From assembly GCA_027067055.1 (NCBI GenBank), contig JAMOMK010000071.1:1-64000 (forward strand): a DNA stretch of 64,000 bases, given 5' to 3'. Shown piece after piece: positions 17,179-26,326 of this stretch (the stretch's first letter is position 1; each line of letters begins with the position of its first letter). The position numbers were made by a program, and so were the translations under genes. The notes beneath the pieces are model-generated. The model ran no database searches, was not told where the DNA came from, and was given only the letters and a program-made list of their open reading frames with translations. Source of the stretch: Lysobacterales bacterium. GTDB taxonomy: Bacteria; Pseudomonadota; Gammaproteobacteria; Xanthomonadales; Marinicellaceae.

Positions 17179-18135
17179 ATGAACAAAACACCAACCCTAC
17201 CAAGTATTATCAAAGCTTCTCGCACTATTTATCAGCACATGCAAGCATCGCCTTTGCGGGATTATAAAATCTTGAGTGATTTGGTGGGGGCTGATGTATG
17301 GTTGAAGCACGAAAATCATAATCCGACTTGTGCCTTTAAGGTACGTGGTGGGATTAATTGCTTATCGAAGATGACCGATGAACAGAAAAAAGCTGGAGCT
17401 TATACCGCCTCAACTGGCAATCACGGGCAATCCATTGCTTTTGCCGCACGGGCATTTGGGGTTGATGCCACAATTTTTGTACCAAATGGCGCAAATCCAG
17501 GCAAAGTTGATGCGATGCGTTCTCTTGGTGCTGAAGTGATTTATTTCGGTGATGATTTTGATGTGGCTCGCGATGGAGCTTTGCAAGCTAGTATCGACAA
17601 AGGCGGTGTTTTTGTTGGCCCTACTGATGAGGTATTAATCGAGGGTGTCGCATCTTATGGTTTAGAAATTATGAATGATTTACCTGATGTCGATGTGATT
17701 ATTGTGCCTGTTGGTGCGGGTAGTGGTATTTGTGGGACGTCCATTGTTGCTAAAACAATCAATCCAAAGATTAAAATCATAGGCGTTCAATCGGCTCAAG
17801 CACCTTCTCAACAGTTGAGTTGGAAGAAGCAAGAAATGATTGAAGCACAAATGCAGACCATTGCCGAGGGCATGGCAACGCGTGTACCTTTTAGCAATAC
17901 CCAGAAAATTATGCACGATTGTGTTGATGATTTTTTATTGGTTGATGATGCAGAAATTATCAAAGCCACCAAGACCTTAATCGAAACCACACACAATCTA
18001 ATAGAAGAAGCCTCTGCATCAACCCTGGCTGCTGCCTTGCAAATAAAAGAGCAACTCAAAGGCAAGAAAGTTGTGTTGGTGATGAGTGGTGGCAATATTT
18101 CGATGCAGAATTTAGCGGCTATGTTTCAAGATTAG
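17179..18135 (+). CDS. Threonine/serine dehydratase, PLP-dependent
   Basis: A 318-residue cytoplasmic fold-type II PLP enzyme. The PLP lysine is in CAFKVRGG (about residue 54), with TGNHGQS and GAGSGICG phosphate/PLP loops and a C-terminal SGGN. The length equals catabolic-type enzymes without the ACT-like regulatory domain of biosynthetic IlvA. The reaction is deamination of threonine to 2-oxobutanoate (or serine to pyruvate). It stands alone. Serine racemase belongs to the same fold and cannot be fully excluded. Confidence 0.85.
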   Translation: MNKTPTLPSIIKASRTIYQHMQASPLRDYKILSDLVGADVWLKHENHNPTCAFKVRGGINCLSKMTDEQKKAGAYTASTGNHGQSIAFAARAFGVDATIFVPNGANPGKVDAMRSLGAEVIYFGDDFDVARDGALQASIDKGGVFVGPTDEVLIEGVASYGLEIMNDLPDVDVIIVPVGAGSGICGTSIVAKTINPKIKIIGVQSAQAPSQQLSWKKQEMIEAQMQTIAEGMATRVPFSNTQKIMHDCVDDFLLVDDAEIIKATKTLIETTHNLIEEASASTLAAALQIKEQLKGKKVVLVMSGGNISMQNLAAMFQD

Positions 18136-18204
18136 CCCTAATATTTCTTCAAATCCACTCATTACTAAATGCAACCATAACGGTACAGATTTAAATAATT
18201 GTTT

Positions 18205-18786
18205 TTAAAGATAATTACCCTGTTTTTGGCTTATCCCATGAAATGTTAGGGTTAGTGCATTAAGTACATGGTCTTGCCAACGACCGTTAATTTTTAAGTA
18301 GTCTTTGGCATAACCTTCTTTTTCAAACCCGAGCCTTTGGAGTAATTTGGCACTGCGGTGATTGTTTGGCAAGTGGTTTGCCATAATTCGATGCAAGTTA
18401 AATTCGTTTTGCATGTATTGAATGCCCGCTTGCAAAACTTCAACCATAATGCCTTTGCCTTCATAGTTCTTGTCAATCGAATAACCAAGGTGACAAGCTT
18501 GAAAACATCCGAATACAATATTTGAAAAATTACAGGTAGCAATAACTTGGGTTTGCTCTTTATCGAGCACCACTAATCGAACCGCTTGCTTTTTGTCAAA
18601 CATGTTGATTGAAACTTCTACCTGATTTTGCCAAAACTCAGGCGTATAAAACTCATCAGTTCGATGCGGTTCCCATGCGTGAAGATGGGTTTTATTGCGT
18701 TGATAATAGTCACAGAGCAAATGCGATTGTTCAAAAGTGAGTAGTTGGATGTGCGTGTTTGCGGTTTCTATTTGTGGTAATTTCAT
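18205..18786 (-). CDS. GNAT N-acetyltransferase, RimJ/RimL-like
   Basis: A 193-residue GNAT-fold protein. HAWEPHRTDEFYTPEFW near the N-terminus and the acetyl-CoA segment YSIDKNYEGKGIMVEVL (about 106-122), then NLHRIMANHLPNNHRSAKLLQRLGFEKEGYAKDYLKINGRWQDH, are the standard RimJ pattern. RimJ/RimL acetylate N-termini of ribosomal proteins; related family members modify other amines, so the substrate is not certain. It is divergent from the LOG-protein gene 64 bp away. Confidence 0.8.
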   Translation of the reverse strand: MKLPQIETANTHIQLLTFEQSHLLCDYYQRNKTHLHAWEPHRTDEFYTPEFWQNQVEVSINMFDKKQAVRLVVLDKEQTQVIATCNFSNIVFGCFQACHLGYSIDKNYEGKGIMVEVLQAGIQYMQNEFNLHRIMANHLPNNHRSAKLLQRLGFEKEGYAKDYLKINGRWQDHVLNALTLTFHGISQKQGNYL

Positions 18787-18850
18787 ACAGATTTATTACA
18801 AGAGTTTGGGCTTTGTTTATAATAGCTTTTTTATTTTCCAAAGGCAAATT

Positions 18851-19423
18851 ATGAAATCATTAGCTGTTTATTGTTCTTCCAGTGATATTATTCATCAAGA
18901 TTATTTTAAAAGTGCACAAGAACTAGGCCAATTGATGGCAGAAAATGCTGTGCAACTGGTTTATGGTGGCGGTATTGTTGGACTTATGGGAGAAGTGGCA
19001 AAGCATGTCAAAAAACATGGTGGCACAACATTAGGAGTAATCCCCAAAGCCTTAAATATTGATAATGTCGTTAATGATATCGATGATGAATTGATTATTA
19101 CCGATGGTATGCGTGAACGAAAAGCAATAATGGATGAACGTGCCGATGCTTTTATTGGTTTGGCTGGTGGTTTTGGCACTTTTGAGGAAATGTTTGAGGT
19201 GTTAACCTTAAAACAATTAGGCTACCATGATAAACCCATTATCTTTTTAAATGTCCGTGGTTATTACAATAAATTGCTTGAGATGTTTGAGCACATTTAT
19301 AGTGAGGGGTTTGCTAAAGAAGAATACCGTCAAATTTACCATGTCTGTGATACGCCGCAAGAGGCAATGGATTATTTAAAGTCTTATCAACCACCTAATT
19401 TGCCTGCTAAATGGTTTGTTTAA
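18851..19423 (+). CDS. LOG-family nucleoside 5'-monophosphate phosphoribohydrolase
   Basis: The ATG at 18851 gives 190 residues (the frame is open upstream but no ribosome site or homology supports it). Family motifs: AVYCSSSD, VYGGGIVGLMGEVA (about 38-52), and AGGFGTFEEMFEVLTLKQLGYHDKP where most LOG proteins have PGGFGT; the proline is replaced by alanine here. The expected reaction is release of ribose 5-phosphate from a nucleoside monophosphate such as a cytokinin or AMP-like compound. It is followed by a hairpin that may be its terminator. Confidence 0.85.
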   Translation: MKSLAVYCSSSDIIHQDYFKSAQELGQLMAENAVQLVYGGGIVGLMGEVAKHVKKHGGTTLGVIPKALNIDNVVNDIDDELIITDGMRERKAIMDERADAFIGLAGGFGTFEEMFEVLTLKQLGYHDKPIIFLNVRGYYNKLLEMFEHIYSEGFAKEEYRQIYHVCDTPQEAMDYLKSYQPPNLPAKWFV

Positions 19424-19424
19424 T

Positions 19425-19488
19425 ATGACAGTTATATGACAAAAGTTTCATTTTTGTCACATAACTGCTTTTTTAAGTAAGTTATTAT
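19425..19488 (+). promoter_or_regulatory. Pho-box-like inverted repeat and -10 element upstream of the DUF47-pit operon
   Basis: Bases 19425-19442 (ATGACAGTTATATGACAA) match the reverse complement of the Pho box CTGTCATAAAACTGTCAT at 16 of 18 positions. The other arm (TTGTCACATAACTGC from 19454) is a weaker forward match. A -10-like TATTAT is at 19483-19488, 11 bp after the forward arm, the spacing of PhoB-activated promoters. The phosphate genes downstream make PhoB control plausible. The same bases form a hairpin and may also terminate the LOG gene. Confidence 0.5.
19429..19474 (+). terminator. Rho-independent terminator-like hairpin after the LOG gene
   Basis: CAGTTATATGACAAAA (19429-19444) pairs with TTTTGTCACATAACTG (19452-19467) with one mismatch and a short loop; a T-run at 19469-19474 follows. 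It starts six bases after the LOG stop. It overlaps the Pho-box-like site, so it may have a double role. Confidence 0.55.
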
Positions 19489-19552
19489 CGGTATCAAATG
19501 CCAAATACCCTACTTTAGTTAAAATGTAATTTTTATAACTAAAAGAGTTGTT

Positions 19553-20227
19553 ATGGTAAATATAATTTCAGAGATGCTGGGGAAATCTCCAGTTCATCCA
19601 ATTCAAGACCACATCAGTGTGGCTTATGAGTGTGCCGAATTGCTTCCTTCTATCTTTGAAGCAGCTAACTTAAATGATTGGGATAAGGTGACGAAAGTTA
19701 ATGAGCGCATCAGAAATTTAGAGCATGATGCGGATAAAATCAAGGTGCAAATTCGTTCAAACCTACCTAAGAGTTTGTTTATGCCCGTGCCTAGACAGGA
19801 TTTGTTAGAGTTAGTTCTTGTGCAAGACAAAATCGCCAATATTACCAAAAGCATCTCGGGTATGATTGCGCAAAGAAAATTACAGATACCTCAAAGTATG
19901 TACGATGAGTTTTTTGTGTTCGTTAAACTCTGTGTAGATGCAGCAAAATTTGCCAAAAAATCAGTTAATGAACTTGATGAATTATACGAAACTGGCTTTC
20001 GTGGCGCTGAGGTTAAATTAGTTCAAGAGTTGATTGATAACTTAGATAAAATTGAAACTGAAACGGATTTAAAGCAACATGCTATGCAAAGTAAGTTGTT
20101 TAAAATAGAAAAAGAGATGCCTCCTGTTGACGTGATGTTTCTTTATAAACTCATCGATATGGTGGGTGGTATTGCTGACATGGCAGAACGTGTCGGTCGT
20201 CGTCTAGAACTATTGTTGGCTAAATAA
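19553..20227 (+). CDS. DUF47/PhoU-like regulator of phosphate transport
   Basis: A 224-residue, all-helical protein of the DUF47 (TIGR00153) family, related to PhoU. Typical stretches are NERIRNLEHDADKIKVQIRSNLPKS near residue 50-74, VPRQDLLELVLVQDKIANIT, and the C-terminal LYKLIDMVGGIADMAERVGRRLELLL. PhoU-like E/DxxxD metal-binding positions are in the helices. It is nine bases upstream of the Pit gene, the classic pairing; it probably modulates transporter activity. Confidence 0.88.
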   Translation: MVNIISEMLGKSPVHPIQDHISVAYECAELLPSIFEAANLNDWDKVTKVNERIRNLEHDADKIKVQIRSNLPKSLFMPVPRQDLLELVLVQDKIANITKSISGMIAQRKLQIPQSMYDEFFVFVKLCVDAAKFAKKSVNELDELYETGFRGAEVKLVQELIDNLDKIETETDLKQHAMQSKLFKIEKEMPPVDVMFLYKLIDMVGGIADMAERVGRRLELLLAK

Positions 20228-20236
20228 GGAGAATTT

Positions 20237-21493
20237 TTGGTGGAATATCAAACTACATATATTATTTTAGCCGGTGTATTCGGTTTATTTATGGCTTGGG
20301 GAATTGGTGCAAATGACGTAGCAAATGCTATGGCAACATCGGTTGGTTCTAAAGCCATCACCATCAAAACAGCGATTATCATTGCCGCTATATTTGAGTT
20401 CAGTGGCGCTATTTTAGCTGGTGGTGAAGTAACCTCTACGATTCGTAAGGGTATTGTTGACCCTGAAACATTTATAAAGTCTCCTGAATTATTAATTTTT
20501 GGAATGCTTGCATCTTTATTAGCCGCAGGAATCTGGCTGCTTATTGCCTCAAGAAAAGGCTGGCCTGTATCCACCACCCATTCAATTGTTGGTGCTGTTG
20601 TAGGTTTTGCAGCCGTCGGAATTGGGATGGACGCAGTGCATTGGGATAAAGTTGGGTCAATAGTAATGAGCTGGGTTATTTCACCCTTAACATCCGGCGT
20701 TCTTGCTTTCGTAATTTTCCAAAGTGTTCATGTGCTAATTTTACGTACTGATAATCCACTAAAAATGGCTAAGCGCTATGTGCCATTTTACATCTTCTTA
20801 ACTGCATTTTTCATGACGTTAGTGACAATTAAAAAAGGGCTGAAGCACGTTTCTGATATACAAATCTCTTCAAGTGAGTCATATATCTATGCCGCAATAA
20901 TTGGAGTGGTTGTCGCTGTTATTGGCGCAATATTCATTTCAAAGATTCAACCAGACAAAGCCAAAGAAAAAGATTTTACATTTCATACGGTTGAAAAAGT
21001 TTTTGCCGTTTTGATGGTTATTACAGCCAGTGGACTTGCCTTTGCTCATGGTTCAAATGATGTTGCCAATGCTGTTGGTCCTCTTGCTGCGGTTGTTTCT
21101 ACTGCTCAAAGCGGAATCATCGGTAGTAAAGCCGCATTGAATCCATGGATATTACTTGTTGGTGGTATTGGTATTGTAATAGGTCTTGCTACTTACGGGC
21201 GTAAGGTTATCGCTACAGTTGGCACGAAAATCACACACCTTACACCTTCACGTGGCTTTGCTGCAGAGCTTGGCGCTTCAATGACAATTGTTGTGGCATC
21301 ATCAACTGGTATGCCTATATCAACAACTCACACACTGGTTGGCGCTGTTCTTGGTGTCGGTATGGCAAAAGGGATTAGTGCAATTAACTTGAGCGTAGTA
21401 AGAGGCATATTTGCTTCATGGATTATCACAATCCCTGCTGGCGCAATCCTTTCAATAGTCTTCTTCTTTATCTTAAGAGCCATATTTGGTTAA
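20237..21493 (+). CDS. pitA: Low-affinity inorganic phosphate transporter, Pit family
   Basis: A 418-residue inner-membrane protein with about ten membrane helices. The duplicated Pit signature is present in both halves: GANDVANAMATSVGSKA (about 25-41) and GSNDVANAVGPLAAV, with PVSTTHSIVGAVVGF and PISTTHTLVGAVLGVG. It transports phosphate with protons (metal-phosphate complex). TTG at 20237 and GTG at 20240 are both in frame; AGGAG at 20227-20231 is better spaced for the GTG. It forms an operon with the DUF47 gene. Confidence 0.9.
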   Translation: MVEYQTTYIILAGVFGLFMAWGIGANDVANAMATSVGSKAITIKTAIIIAAIFEFSGAILAGGEVTSTIRKGIVDPETFIKSPELLIFGMLASLLAAGIWLLIASRKGWPVSTTHSIVGAVVGFAAVGIGMDAVHWDKVGSIVMSWVISPLTSGVLAFVIFQSVHVLILRTDNPLKMAKRYVPFYIFLTAFFMTLVTIKKGLKHVSDIQISSSESYIYAAIIGVVVAVIGAIFISKIQPDKAKEKDFTFHTVEKVFAVLMVITASGLAFAHGSNDVANAVGPLAAVVSTAQSGIIGSKAALNPWILLVGGIGIVIGLATYGRKVIATVGTKITHLTPSRGFAAELGASMTIVVASSTGMPISTTHTLVGAVLGVGMAKGISAINLSVVRGIFASWIITIPAGAILSIVFFFILRAIFG

Positions 21494-21524
21494 GGAAACT
21501 CTACCTAAATTTTTCTCACTGATA

Positions 21525-21563
21525 GTTTTGGGCTAAATCTTTACAAGCTGTTTAGCCCAAAAC
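21525..21563 (+). terminator. Terminator hairpin after the phosphate operon
   Basis: A perfect 13-bp stem, GTTTTGGGCTAAA (21525-21537) with TTTAGCCCAAAAC (21551-21563), 31 bp after the pit stop codon. The downstream T-run is weak (TTATCTTCT), but position and stem strength fit termination. Confidence 0.6.
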
Positions 21564-21674
21564 TTATCTTCTACTCTAAGTCCTTTTGAAAAATTCTAAA
21601 ATTTTGTTTCTCTTGCATAATTTCCATCGCGAGTTAAAATGGTTATCAATAAATTTTATAATGGCTAGTTAATA

Positions 21675-22625
21675 ATGACGTTTCCACCTGATAATGTTGA
21701 AGAACAAATGGCAAATGTTAATCAGGCATGGAGATTCTTAAATAATAAACTGCCAGAATTTAAAAACCTTTTTCATGCCTGGGCCCTGTGGCATGAGAAC
21801 ATACTCATTAACCCATCCATGCATTCAATTATTTCAGATGCCTTTATTGTTTGTTACGCTCGAATGGCTCTGCGAAATGGATCATTAAGTGAAAATCCTC
21901 GTTTATACCACAGTGAAAAACACATAGAGGATTTGCTTTTTCGCCTGATGGCAATATCAGAATTACCTGAAACAGAAAACATACCCGACTACGGGTGGTC
22001 CGTATTATCTCTTTTTATGTGCAGCCATGATTTACGCCAATCAGAAGACAATAAATTAAATAAAAATATTATAGGAAATAATGAGCAAGCCAGTTATTTA
22101 GAAATTGAACGCTTAATGGCTTTGATTGATAGCAAAGGATTGTTTCAAAACGAGCATAAGGAACTGCTCAAATTAATGATTCATGGCAGCACATTTAGCC
22201 AAGGTGAAGACAACAATGGTAATATTTACAATGGCAACTTAGTGGCTGTTTTACTCAAAACTATTGATTATTTTGAAGAGGCTGATAAGCAGTTGGCTTT
22301 TCTTGCATGTGATATTGATACCGCTAATGTAGCTACAGAATTAACCGATTATGCTGATTCTAGTATTAATGTCTATAATGAAATCCAGACTTTTTCCAAA
22401 ACACCTATCAATGCAAAAATATTTTTTGGTGAACAACAGCAACAATATTTTTTTGTTATGCAGCGCTTTAATTCTCATATTGGTGTCGCGGCCTTTTCAG
22501 AACAAAAAGATAAAAATGCACCTAAGATTAAAACAATTAGCCGTATTATCATTGATTCAGAGGACGAGCTTGCCAATGAAGAAGTGATTGAACTTTATCG
22601 CCAGCAAATACGATTAATGCTATGA
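21675..22625 (+). CDS. HD-domain-like predicted metal-dependent hydrolase
   Basis: A 316-residue soluble protein. RLYHSEKHIEDLLFRL (about 76-91) followed by LFMCSHDLRQ (about 115-124) resembles the H...HD metal site of HD-superfamily phosphohydrolases, as in predicted (p)ppGpp- or nucleotide-hydrolase relatives that begin with YH-x(2)-H. A later DID may complete the site. The family is not otherwise recognised. Its stop codon overlaps the start of the SixA-like phosphatase gene, so the two are likely coupled. Confidence 0.5.
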   Translation: MTFPPDNVEEQMANVNQAWRFLNNKLPEFKNLFHAWALWHENILINPSMHSIISDAFIVCYARMALRNGSLSENPRLYHSEKHIEDLLFRLMAISELPETENIPDYGWSVLSLFMCSHDLRQSEDNKLNKNIIGNNEQASYLEIERLMALIDSKGLFQNEHKELLKLMIHGSTFSQGEDNNGNIYNGNLVAVLLKTIDYFEEADKQLAFLACDIDTANVATELTDYADSSINVYNEIQTFSKTPINAKIFFGEQQQQYFFVMQRFNSHIGVAAFSEQKDKNAPKIKTISRIIIDSEDELANEEVIELYRQQIRLML

Positions 22626-23101
22626 GTCAAACAATTACCATCTTCATTGTTCGACACGGTCATGCTAAGTTTTCTGCTCCTACTGATTTTGATAGAGCGC
22701 TCAAGGATAAGGGCGTTAGAATGGTTGAAGCAACAGCACAATTTATCAACGCTCAGTGCCTTACTCACAAGCTAACACCTCTGTTGTGTATTAGTTCTGC
22801 AGCAAAAAGAACCAAAGAAACCGCGCAAATAATAGCAAAAACTGTTAAAAACATTCGTATCGATGCATACCAAGAACTTTATGCTACTTCAGTTAGTTCG
22901 TGGCTTTCTAAAATAGAACAATCACCTGAAAAGTGTCTCATACTTGTTGGACATAATCCAACATTGAGCCAAATGGTTAATTATTTTTGTGGTCATAATT
23001 TACAAATGAAACCTGCCGAATGTGCTTTGATAAAGCTTGAAATTAAAGCAGATGGCATTATTTACCCTGCAACCTTAATTGATTATCATCACAATGAATA
23101 A
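22622..23101 (+). CDS. sixA: SixA-type phosphohistidine phosphatase
   Basis: A 159-residue member of the histidine phosphatase superfamily. The catalytic RHGHA motif is at about residue 11, and the second histidine is in VGHNPTLSQMV (about 108-118). The short single-domain size and CISSAAKRTKETA segment match SixA, which dephosphorylates phosphohistidine on HPt domains and on phosphotransferase-system proteins. It overlaps both neighbours, so it lies in a three-gene operon. Confidence 0.85.
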   Translation: MSQTITIFIVRHGHAKFSAPTDFDRALKDKGVRMVEATAQFINAQCLTHKLTPLLCISSAAKRTKETAQIIAKTVKNIRIDAYQELYATSVSSWLSKIEQSPEKCLILVGHNPTLSQMVNYFCGHNLQMKPAECALIKLEIKADGIIYPATLIDYHHNE

Positions 23102-23759
23102 AAACCAAATACAAAATAGCATCGAAAAATCTTACAAGCATGTGCGTTATTATTTTATGCGTTTACCAATAATTACGCGTTACCTAGTTATTGCTTTGAT
23201 GGGCTTCTTTTTGCTAGGGCAATTTGTTGACTTATCTTTCTTTGTTTTAAAGAAGTTTGGACTTGGCTTTAACCCCATTCAACTGGTTGCTTATGCTTTT
23301 TTACAGTACGACTTTATGCAGTTGTTGTTTAATGTTTTAGCTATCTGGATGTTTGGCTATCAAATCGAAGAATATTGGGGGACAAGACGCTTTGCTACTT
23401 TTGTCGTTGTCACTATTTTGGCAACAGCACTTGCTCATCTCTTGTTGGGTAGCTTGTTTGCGGTAGGAATGTCCGGCTTGGTTTTTGCTTTGTTATTGGC
23501 TTATGGCATGATGTGGCCAGAGCGTGAAATATATCTTTTGTTGCCACCAATTCCGGTCAAGGCAAAATACTTGGTAATGATATATGCTGGCATAATGTTT
23601 TTAAGTATCTTGTCATCTCGCGGAGGTTTTTTAAGCCACCTTGCCTATCTTGCAGGACCATTAAGTGGTTATTTATTGATACAGTATTGGCGTGGTAAAC
23701 CTCCTTTTAACAGGTCATCAAAGGTAAAGAAAAAAGGGAGGCTTTATCGTTATAAATAA
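23094..23759 (+). CDS. Rhomboid-family intramembrane serine protease
   Basis: The ATG at 23094 (overlapping the sixA stop) gives 221 residues; the frame's first ATG at 23079 is less likely. Six hydrophobic segments are visible. The catalytic pair is in GMSGLVFALLLAYG (serine of GxSG, usually GASG) and in LSHLAYLAGPLSGYLL (histidine with the G-x(3)-G-like helix). QYDFMQLLFNVLAIWMFG is the usual early helix with the conserved Asn. It probably cleaves membrane proteins within the bilayer. Divergence is high but both catalytic residues remain. Confidence 0.75.
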   Translation: MNKNQIQNSIEKSYKHVRYYFMRLPIITRYLVIALMGFFLLGQFVDLSFFVLKKFGLGFNPIQLVAYAFLQYDFMQLLFNVLAIWMFGYQIEEYWGTRRFATFVVVTILATALAHLLLGSLFAVGMSGLVFALLLAYGMMWPEREIYLLLPPIPVKAKYLVMIYAGIMFLSILSSRGGFLSHLAYLAGPLSGYLLIQYWRGKPPFNRSSKVKKKGRLYRYK

Positions 23760-23788
23760 AAAAAGCGAACCATAAAGATTCGCTTTTT
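23760..23788. terminator. Bidirectional terminator between convergent genes
   Basis: AAAAAGCGAA (23760-23769) pairs with TTCGCTTTTT (23779-23788); the T-run on the plus strand and the A-run mirrored on the other suit termination in both directions, for the rhomboid gene and the DUF5666 gene. Confidence 0.75.
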
Positions 23789-23854
23789 ACTTGAGGGTAG
23801 CGATGAAACAGTAAAGAAAGAGAGGTGCTGCCCTTTAGTTTTGCTTAGTTTTTC

Positions 23855-26326
23855 TTACTCAAAGTCCGATTTAAATATCAAGCCCTCCTCAATAAACTCA
23901 GTAATTACCCCTAGACCACTAACATTGGTGTTTGCAGCTTTCTGCATCGTGCTAGTTTTTTGCTGAGTTGGTGGCTGTTGAGTTTGCTCTAAAAGAAACA
24001 AAGAACCAGCATTTAGTGTATTAGTTGCTCTATCATAGGTTTCTGCATCGGCAACAGTAACTGCGCCACCATTGGATAATGCATTTAGAAATTCGGCAGC
24101 AGTAATCAACTCCATGCTTGTATTATAAAATGCGGCATTATTTAAGTTACCAATATTGACTCCCATCACTTCTAATTGGCCACTTGTTACGTTCGTAACA
24201 TTAGCGCTAATATAGAAAGTTGTTCTTCCATTTGGAGTTGTTTGTATTGTAAAAGGATAAACAAGCGATGCCCATATATTACCATCACTGTCTTCGTAAC
24301 CAGAAAACATAACACCGTCATTTCCAGCCAAGCCATTGATAAATAAACCACTTGGGTCTACGGTCAACTCATTTTGATTAACTTCAATTCCCATAACTGT
24401 AACCTTACCGTTAGATGCGTCTGCATCACTTAGTGTAATATCAGTGGCAAGAATTGGTGCTTGAGCAGATACAAGTTTAACGGGTAAAACAACACTTGAT
24501 GCATCGACCTCATTTGTTTGGGGGTTAACAAGACCCTCTACCTGAACTTGAACTCCAATCATTAAACTATCGATAGTTCCACCAACTATTTGAGTATCCC
24601 ATAATAGGTTGACAACTATATCCCCTACAATCATCTGTGTTTTATCTGCTGATATTTCATTAATGAAATCTGAAAAGAAAACATTCAAAGGCGGGCTTAT
24701 TTGCGAAAAGAAAACAGCCATAGCATCAACTTCATTGGCATCATTTATTACGCCATTGATATCAACATAAGTACCTACTATTAAGTCTGCTTGTGTTCCT
24801 TCAAAATAAACCGTTTCGGCAGTAGCATTTACAATTGAACCATCATCTAGTGTTATTTGTGTTTGATCTGCATTTACTTCTGTAATAGTACCAGAAACAT
24901 AGACATGTGGAATAGGATCAACAATGCCGTTTGATAATAAACTTGCCATTAAGGCTTGACTAACTGGGTTTCTATCGCCCTGGACAGTGACTTCTTGCCC
25001 TTCGCTTAATTCATCAAGAGTTGTACCAACAAACATTGTTGTACTTGACAATTCAATTGCTTCGTTGCCAATAGTAAAGTTTAAGTGGTCTATACTTAGG
25101 TTGCTTATTGCACCTGAAACACTAACAACATTTTGATTTGGAGGCAACTCTAGTACAAAGCTTATTTGCATAGCCATTAAAGCATCTGTTGTCTGAGCAC
25201 CGCTTTGTACTATGGCTTCAACCCATGCACCATCTATAAGGTTTGCAACAGTGCCTGCTACAAACAAAGTATCTGCATTATAAGAAACAACCATTCCATC
25301 AAGTTCAAAATCAGTCGCAGTTACATTAGTTACTGCGCCATTAATAATAAAAGGTTGGTGCGGAGGCATTGCTGGCTCATCATTTATATATACGTAGTAA
25401 GCAATTGTTTCATTGGTATCAGGGTCTTCATAGCCATTAACACTAACATTCATTCCTTCTTCTAAAGTAGTGTTGCCTGTATTTGAAAATATTTCCGTAT
25501 CTTCATTTATAGTAACAGAAGTACCGCCTACTACAATATTAGTTTGACCAGCATTAACTGACTCAATTAAGCCATTGATAAATACAGGAGCTGGAGGATC
25601 ACTCGGAAATGTAAAGTCATCATAACAAGTCACGGTTGCTGCATCGACCGCATCTCCTGTAGTATAATCAGCAACTGGCAGTACCTCTGCAATGACTTTT
25701 TCTCCATTTTCAAAAGTGCCAGCATCACAAACGACATTACCTTGGGTGCTGGTGAAATTTAAGTGTTGTGTTCCAATATTAAAACCTAACTCATTAAGGT
25801 TAAGAACGTCTCCTGTGATTAACCAATAAGATGAACCATTATGCAAAACCTCTATACGTGTTGCGCTAATAACTCCTGTGTCGGATTCAACCCCACTTAC
25901 AGCTACAATTGAACCCACTATAATGTCTTCAATATTTGCAGCACCTACAATTATCGTATCAGCATCAACAACCAAGTCAACCAACAAAATCTGAAGAGAG
26001 CCTGTGCTATTTGCCGTAACAGGTCCAATAACAGAGTTAATTAAATTAATCTCACTTAGCTCACCAGCATTTTGGTTTGCCCCAGCAGAATAGTTAACAT
26101 TTGCCTTAAAGCCAGGTAGTGTTTGTGATAAAAAGCCAGTACCGTATTGTTCGGCTCCTTGTATTTTTGGAACCGTATGACCATCTATTTTTAATACTGT
26201 ATTATTTTTAATATTTAAATTGCGTAAATTATCAATTACGATTGTATTTGCCGCATGCGAAGATGCATAAATACTTAACGTAAATAAAACTGTACACAAA
26301 AATTGTATAAATTTATTCTTTTTCAT
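23855..26326 (-). CDS. Secreted DUF5666 repeat protein with C-terminal IFxxxFE tail
   Basis: An 823-residue exported protein (signal peptide with core IQFLCTVLFTLSIYASSHA). The mature part is a string of about 70-residue DUF5666-type beta modules; each has a strand start like VSGAISNL, a middle ELDGMVVSYNADTLF-type segment, an L-x-x-GxxVEV-x-G turn and a final A-x-x-V/I-x-F strand. The extreme C-terminus is EEGLIFKSDFE, the same tail as the FG-GAP and subtilase proteins. Its ATG overlaps the stop of the DUF6502 gene (ATGA), so the two are translationally coupled. Function unknown. Confidence 0.8.
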   Translation of the reverse strand: MKKNKFIQFLCTVLFTLSIYASSHAANTIVIDNLRNLNIKNNTVLKIDGHTVPKIQGAEQYGTGFLSQTLPGFKANVNYSAGANQNAGELSEINLINSVIGPVTANSTGSLQILLVDLVVDADTIIVGAANIEDIIVGSIVAVSGVESDTGVISATRIEVLHNGSSYWLITGDVLNLNELGFNIGTQHLNFTSTQGNVVCDAGTFENGEKVIAEVLPVADYTTGDAVDAATVTCYDDFTFPSDPPAPVFINGLIESVNAGQTNIVVGGTSVTINEDTEIFSNTGNTTLEEGMNVSVNGYEDPDTNETIAYYVYINDEPAMPPHQPFIINGAVTNVTATDFELDGMVVSYNADTLFVAGTVANLIDGAWVEAIVQSGAQTTDALMAMQISFVLELPPNQNVVSVSGAISNLSIDHLNFTIGNEAIELSSTTMFVGTTLDELSEGQEVTVQGDRNPVSQALMASLLSNGIVDPIPHVYVSGTITEVNADQTQITLDDGSIVNATAETVYFEGTQADLIVGTYVDINGVINDANEVDAMAVFFSQISPPLNVFFSDFINEISADKTQMIVGDIVVNLLWDTQIVGGTIDSLMIGVQVQVEGLVNPQTNEVDASSVVLPVKLVSAQAPILATDITLSDADASNGKVTVMGIEVNQNELTVDPSGLFINGLAGNDGVMFSGYEDSDGNIWASLVYPFTIQTTPNGRTTFYISANVTNVTSGQLEVMGVNIGNLNNAAFYNTSMELITAAEFLNALSNGGAVTVADAETYDRATNTLNAGSLFLLEQTQQPPTQQKTSTMQKAANTNVSGLGVITEFIEEGLIFKSDFE

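Noticed and set aside
20248-20577. Minus-strand open frame inside pitA
   Set aside because: Shadow of the transmembrane pit coding sequence, no start signals of its own.
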